Assembly: GCA_900550035.1 (NCBI GenBank)
Contig: URQS01000010.1
Coordinates: 6,693-70,692 of the forward strand
Origin: an uncultured Prevotella sp.
GTDB lineage: Bacteria; Bacteroidota; Bacteroidia; Bacteroidales; Bacteroidaceae
Direction of reading: 5' to 3'
DNA length: 64,000 nucleotides
Positions 60,794 through 64,000 of this stretch are shown in pieces (the first letter of the stretch is position 1; each line of letters starts with the position of its first letter). The notes under the pieces are model-generated. The model was not told the origin of the DNA. It saw only the letters and a list, made by a program, of their open reading frames with translations, and searched no databases. A program made the position numbers and the translations under genes.

Positions 60794-61978
60794 ATGGCAG
60801 AATCGAATTTTGTAGACTATGTTAAGATATACTGTCGCTCGGGTAAGGGCGGCCGTGGTTCAATGCACTTGCGCCACGTGAAGTACAACCCCAACGGAGG
60901 TCCTGACGGAGGCGACGGCGGACACGGAGGTAGCATATACCTGCGCGGCAACCACAACTACTGGACCCTGCTGCACCTGAAGTTCCAGCGTCACGTCTTC
61001 GCTGAACATGGAGGCAACGGCGGTCGTGACAAGTGTCACGGCAAGGATGGCAAGGACATATACATCGACGTGCCTTGCGGCACCGTGGTGTACAACGCCG
61101 AGACGGGCAAGTACGTGTGCGACGTGATGCACGACGGACAGGAGGTGCTACTGCTCAAGGGCGGTCGCGGCGGACTGGGCAACTTCCAGTTCCGTTCGGC
61201 TACCAACCAGACTCCACGCTATGCGCAGCCGGGTGAGCCTATGGAGGAGATGACCATCATCCTCGAGCTCAAGCTTCTTGCCGACGTCGGTCTGGTAGGT
61301 CTGCCCAATGCCGGCAAGTCGACACTGCTCTCTGCCGTGTCGAGCGCACGCCCAAAGATTGCCAACTATCCGTTTACAACGCTCGAGCCGTCGCTTGGCA
61401 TCGTCGACTATCGCGACCACAAGTCGTTCGTAATGGCTGACATCCCAGGTATTATCGAGGGCGCGAGCGAGGGCAAGGGTCTCGGACTGCGATTCCTGCG
61501 CCACATCGAGCGCAACTCGTTGCTGCTCTTTATGGTGCCGGGCGACACCGACGACATCAAGCGCGAGTATGAATTGCTGCTCAACGAGCTGCGCCAGTTC
61601 AATCCCGACATGCTCAGCAAGCATCGTGTGCTGGCTGTGACCAAGTGCGACCTGCTCGACGACGAACTCATGGACATGCTGCGCGAGACGCTGCCCGACG
61701 ACCTGCCCGTGGTGTTCATTTCGTCGGTTACGGGTCTGGGAATACAGCAGCTCAAGGACACATTGTGGAACGAACTCAACTCGGAGAGCAACAAGTTGCA
61801 GAGTATAACAGCCGAGGACACTCTCGTACACCGCGATAAGGACATGACACGCTTTGCTGCCGAGATGCAGGCAGAGGGCGAGGACGATATTATCTACATC
61901 GACGACGAGGATATCGAGGACGTTGACGACCTCGACGACTTTGAATATGAAGAGGAGGACTACGATGACGCAAAGTAG
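60794..61978 (+). CDS. obgE: GTPase Obg/CgtA
   Basis: 394 residues. Glycine-rich Obg fold (1-160, GGDGGHGGSIYLRG and GNGGRDKCHGKDGKDI), G domain with GLPNAGKST (about 173-181), DIPG, TKCD and SS-type motifs, and an acidic C-terminal tail (about 345-394) instead of an OCT domain. It participates in 50S assembly and growth control. The last 14 bases overlap the start of pgeF. Confidence 0.96.
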   Translation: MAESNFVDYVKIYCRSGKGGRGSMHLRHVKYNPNGGPDGGDGGHGGSIYLRGNHNYWTLLHLKFQRHVFAEHGGNGGRDKCHGKDGKDIYIDVPCGTVVYNAETGKYVCDVMHDGQEVLLLKGGRGGLGNFQFRSATNQTPRYAQPGEPMEEMTIILELKLLADVGLVGLPNAGKSTLLSAVSSARPKIANYPFTTLEPSLGIVDYRDHKSFVMADIPGIIEGASEGKGLGLRFLRHIERNSLLLFMVPGDTDDIKREYELLLNELRQFNPDMLSKHRVLAVTKCDLLDDELMDMLRETLPDDLPVVFISSVTGLGIQQLKDTLWNELNSESNKLQSITAEDTLVHRDKDMTRFAAEMQAEGEDDIIYIDDEDIEDVDDLDDFEYEEEDYDDAK

Positions 61979-62798
61979 TCTCACTCCCACATATTATAAT
62001 ATAGCTGACGGCGTAACGGCCTTCTCCACTACCCGCCATGGCGGGGTGGGGCAGGGCGCTTACGCCTCGTTCAATATTAACGAGTGGTGTGGCGACGATG
62101 CGCAGCACATCGCTGAGAACCGACAGCTGCTTGCCGATGAACTCGGACTGCCCGCGCAGCACATCATTATGCCGCATCAGACGCATGGCATAGACTCACG
62201 CATCATTGCGAAAGAGTTTATCACTCTGCCCGACAACATCAAGGCAATGCTGCTCGAAGGTGTCGATGCCGTGATGACCGACCTGCGTGGCGTGTGCATC
62301 GGTGTTAGTACTGCCGACTGCATTCCCGTTTTGCTCTACGACGAGGCTCATCATGCTGTATGCGCAATACATGCCGGATGGCGTGGCACGGTGGCACGAA
62401 TAGTGCTTAAGGCTATAACCGATATGCGTGCAGCATACCATACCGACCCCACACAGCTCAAGGCCATTATCGGACCGGGCATTTCGGAGCGCAACTTTGA
62501 GGTGGGCGACGAGGTGTACAATGCCTTTGCCGAAGCTATGTTCGATATGGATGCCGTGGCACATCGCGAAGTGAAGCGCAACGAAGAAGCTGCCGACCCT
62601 AAAGACAAGTTCCAGATGAAGTGGCACATCAATCTGCCACTGTGCAATCAGATGCTTCTGGAGCAGGTAGGCGTGCCAAAGGAGAATATCCAGGACACAG
62701 CCATCTGCACGTTCGACAATACCGACGACTATTTCTCGGCACGCCGACTCGGCATCAATTCTGGCCGTATATACAACGGCATATTCCTAAATCCCTGA
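61965..62798 (+). CDS. pgeF: PgeF-type purine nucleoside phosphorylase / laccase-domain protein
   Basis: 277 residues from ATG 61965, inside the end of obgE and so translationally coupled; a longer frame starting at 61854 would read through obgE in another frame and is rejected. Zinc-binding and active-site residues of the YfiH/PgeF family are visible in MPHQTHGID, STADCIPVLL and CAIHAGWRGTVARI. Family members repair or scavenge mis-formed UDP-MurNAc-peptide intermediates and also show nucleoside phosphorylase/adenosine deaminase activity. The pairing with obgE recurs in Bacteroidetes. Confidence 0.92.
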   Translation: MTQSSLTPTYYNIADGVTAFSTTRHGGVGQGAYASFNINEWCGDDAQHIAENRQLLADELGLPAQHIIMPHQTHGIDSRIIAKEFITLPDNIKAMLLEGVDAVMTDLRGVCIGVSTADCIPVLLYDEAHHAVCAIHAGWRGTVARIVLKAITDMRAAYHTDPTQLKAIIGPGISERNFEVGDEVYNAFAEAMFDMDAVAHREVKRNEEAADPKDKFQMKWHINLPLCNQMLLEQVGVPKENIQDTAICTFDNTDDYFSARRLGINSGRIYNGIFLNP

Positions 62799-62804
62799 CA
62801 ACCG

Positions 62805-63932
62805 ATGAAATTATTGAAAATCAAAAATCTGCTATTACTTGCAGCAGTGGTGTTTGCCACCACTGCTGACGCACAATTCAAACAGAAATTCACCGCTGCC
62901 GAACAGCAACAGATAAGCATTGCTACACCGGGACTCTTCAGCCGTTCGGATGCCTTCAACGTCGATTTCAGCCTGTTGAAGGCATCAGAATATTCGTTTC
63001 CGCTGCCCGTGGGCAAGGCTACTGTACGCAAGAACAACTCTGTAGAGATTGTGACTAAGGACGGCGACGCGGTGAAGGCTATGTTTGACGGAACAGTGCG
63101 TCTCTCGCGCAAGCATCCCGAACTGGGCAATGTCATAGTCATACGCCACCGCAACGGATTTGAGACGGTGTATGGCAACAATGCCGAGAACCTTGTTGAG
63201 GTGGGCACTAACGTGCGTGCCGGACAGACCATTGCCATAGTCGGACACAAGGACGGCAAGTTCTACTGCGACTTCTCGATAATGGTGAACGGTGCGCGTA
63301 TCAATCCTTCGGCTATGATCGACGTGCATAGCCATCGTCTGCACCGACAGACATTGCTCTGCGAGAAGAGTGGCGACTACGTGAATGTGAGTGTGTTGGG
63401 CGACAAGACCGACATCGAGGAGTCGGCTACCGACATAGAGATGGACGTGTTTGAGAAGTCGTCGACATTCAAGTGGAATCTTGAACAGATGGAGAAGGAG
63501 CGTTGGGCTTATCCGTTGCCGGGTGCCAAGGTGATAAGTCCGTACGGAGGCAGGCGCCGCCATGCAGGTGTCGACCTCAAGACCAAGCCCAACGACGAGA
63601 TTGTGGCTGCCTTCGATGGTGTTGTAACACGCTCGTCGAGCTATTATGGCTATGGCAACTGCATCATCATAAAGCACGCCAACGGTTTGGAGACACTCTA
63701 TAGCCATCAGTCGAAGAATTTCGTCAAGGTTGGCGACAAAGTAAAGGCAGGTCAGGTGATAGGCCTGACCGGACGCACAGGACGCGCCACAACCGAGCAT
63801 CTGCACTTTGAGACTCACTTCAAGGGGCGTCGCTTCAATCCTAACCTTATCTTCGACCATACAGCCAACAAACTGCAGCAATCAACTATCACGCTGACAA
63901 AGAACGGAGGTATCACGTCGAAGAAGAATTGA
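62805..63932 (+). CDS. M23 (LytM-type) peptidase with an upstream degenerate copy
   Basis: 375 residues with a signal peptide (first ~23 residues, ending TADAQF). The C-terminal LytM domain (about 233-350) has the zinc ligands in RRHAGVDLKTK (H-x3-D) and TEHLHFET (H-x-H). The N-terminal half (about 60-160, with NVIVIRHRNGFETVYGNN and AGQTIAIVGHKDGKFYCDF) repeats the fold but lacks the His/Asp ligands, so it is an inactive copy. Such dual LytM proteins cut or regulate peptidoglycan hydrolysis. It follows pgeF by six bases. Bases after the stop (63933-64000) hold no feature. Confidence 0.9.
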   Translation: MKLLKIKNLLLLAAVVFATTADAQFKQKFTAAEQQQISIATPGLFSRSDAFNVDFSLLKASEYSFPLPVGKATVRKNNSVEIVTKDGDAVKAMFDGTVRLSRKHPELGNVIVIRHRNGFETVYGNNAENLVEVGTNVRAGQTIAIVGHKDGKFYCDFSIMVNGARINPSAMIDVHSHRLHRQTLLCEKSGDYVNVSVLGDKTDIEESATDIEMDVFEKSSTFKWNLEQMEKERWAYPLPGAKVISPYGGRRRHAGVDLKTKPNDEIVAAFDGVVTRSSSYYGYGNCIIIKHANGLETLYSHQSKNFVKVGDKVKAGQVIGLTGRTGRATTEHLHFETHFKGRRFNPNLIFDHTANKLQQSTITLTKNGGITSKKN

Positions 63933-64000
63933 TAGCTCCGTATTTCGGGTGAAATATCCGTCTTTCGGTTAAAGATAAAAAAAAGGGCGCTCAATTTACG

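Overview
The window reads as chromosome of a Bacteroidales bacterium, most likely Prevotellaceae. The evidence is the promoter style (repeated TAnnTTTG -7 boxes, often with a TTG/TTTG about 20 bp upstream, and no clear Shine-Dalgarno sites), fimbrillin (Mfa-like) and BspA-type leucine-rich-repeat lipoproteins, the core gene orders yceD-rpmF-fabH-era-der and mreBCD-mrdA-rodA, and heptamer-array intergenic repeats. The species assignment is inference.

Layout. 1-8000 is an AT-rich accessory stretch: an SPFH/GYF protein cut by the window edge, two zinc-ribbon membrane proteins from a recent tandem duplication, a PD-(D/E)XK nuclease-like protein, a large unknown protein and an AbiEi/AbiEii type IV toxin-antitoxin pair behind a 25-bp perfect palindrome. 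8100-19740 is an apparent nine-gene, one-direction operon: four fimbrillin-type lipoproteins (two of them fused to BspA-like repeats and nearly identical over part of their length), an NTF2-like protein, a putative outer-membrane protein, an Fn3/BspA lipoprotein, a small HTH-like protein and a membrane-anchored Ser/Thr kinase. This operon is the best candidate for an undescribed system.

19866-31971 is housekeeping: sensor histidine kinase, YceD, L32, FabH, Era, Der, a small lipoprotein, Dxs, TrkA/TrkH and phosphomannose isomerase. 32086-40887 is a glycan-use locus: an AraC regulator converging on a GH2-GH95 operon (the GH95 gene broken by one missing base) and a GH35 beta-galactosidase. The GH2 and GH35 promoters share a ~62-bp upstream block at the same distance from the -7 box, so they look co-regulated. 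41365-47589 (minus strand) holds NhaD, CysK, MetY, a second AraC regulator and an EamA exporter.

47733-49807 encodes an ABC-type ATPase followed by a DUF4435/TOPRIM-like protein, an OLD/PARIS-like arrangement. 50040-63932 is core again: L19, a flippase-like membrane protein, PepD, a stand-alone IMP cyclohydrolase domain, the MreBCD-PBP2-RodA elongasome, Obg, PgeF and an M23 peptidase. At least six intergenic gaps in the second half and around era/der carry AT-rich period-7 repeat arrays with GC-rich hairpin cores. No tRNA, rRNA, CRISPR array or transposase was recognised.
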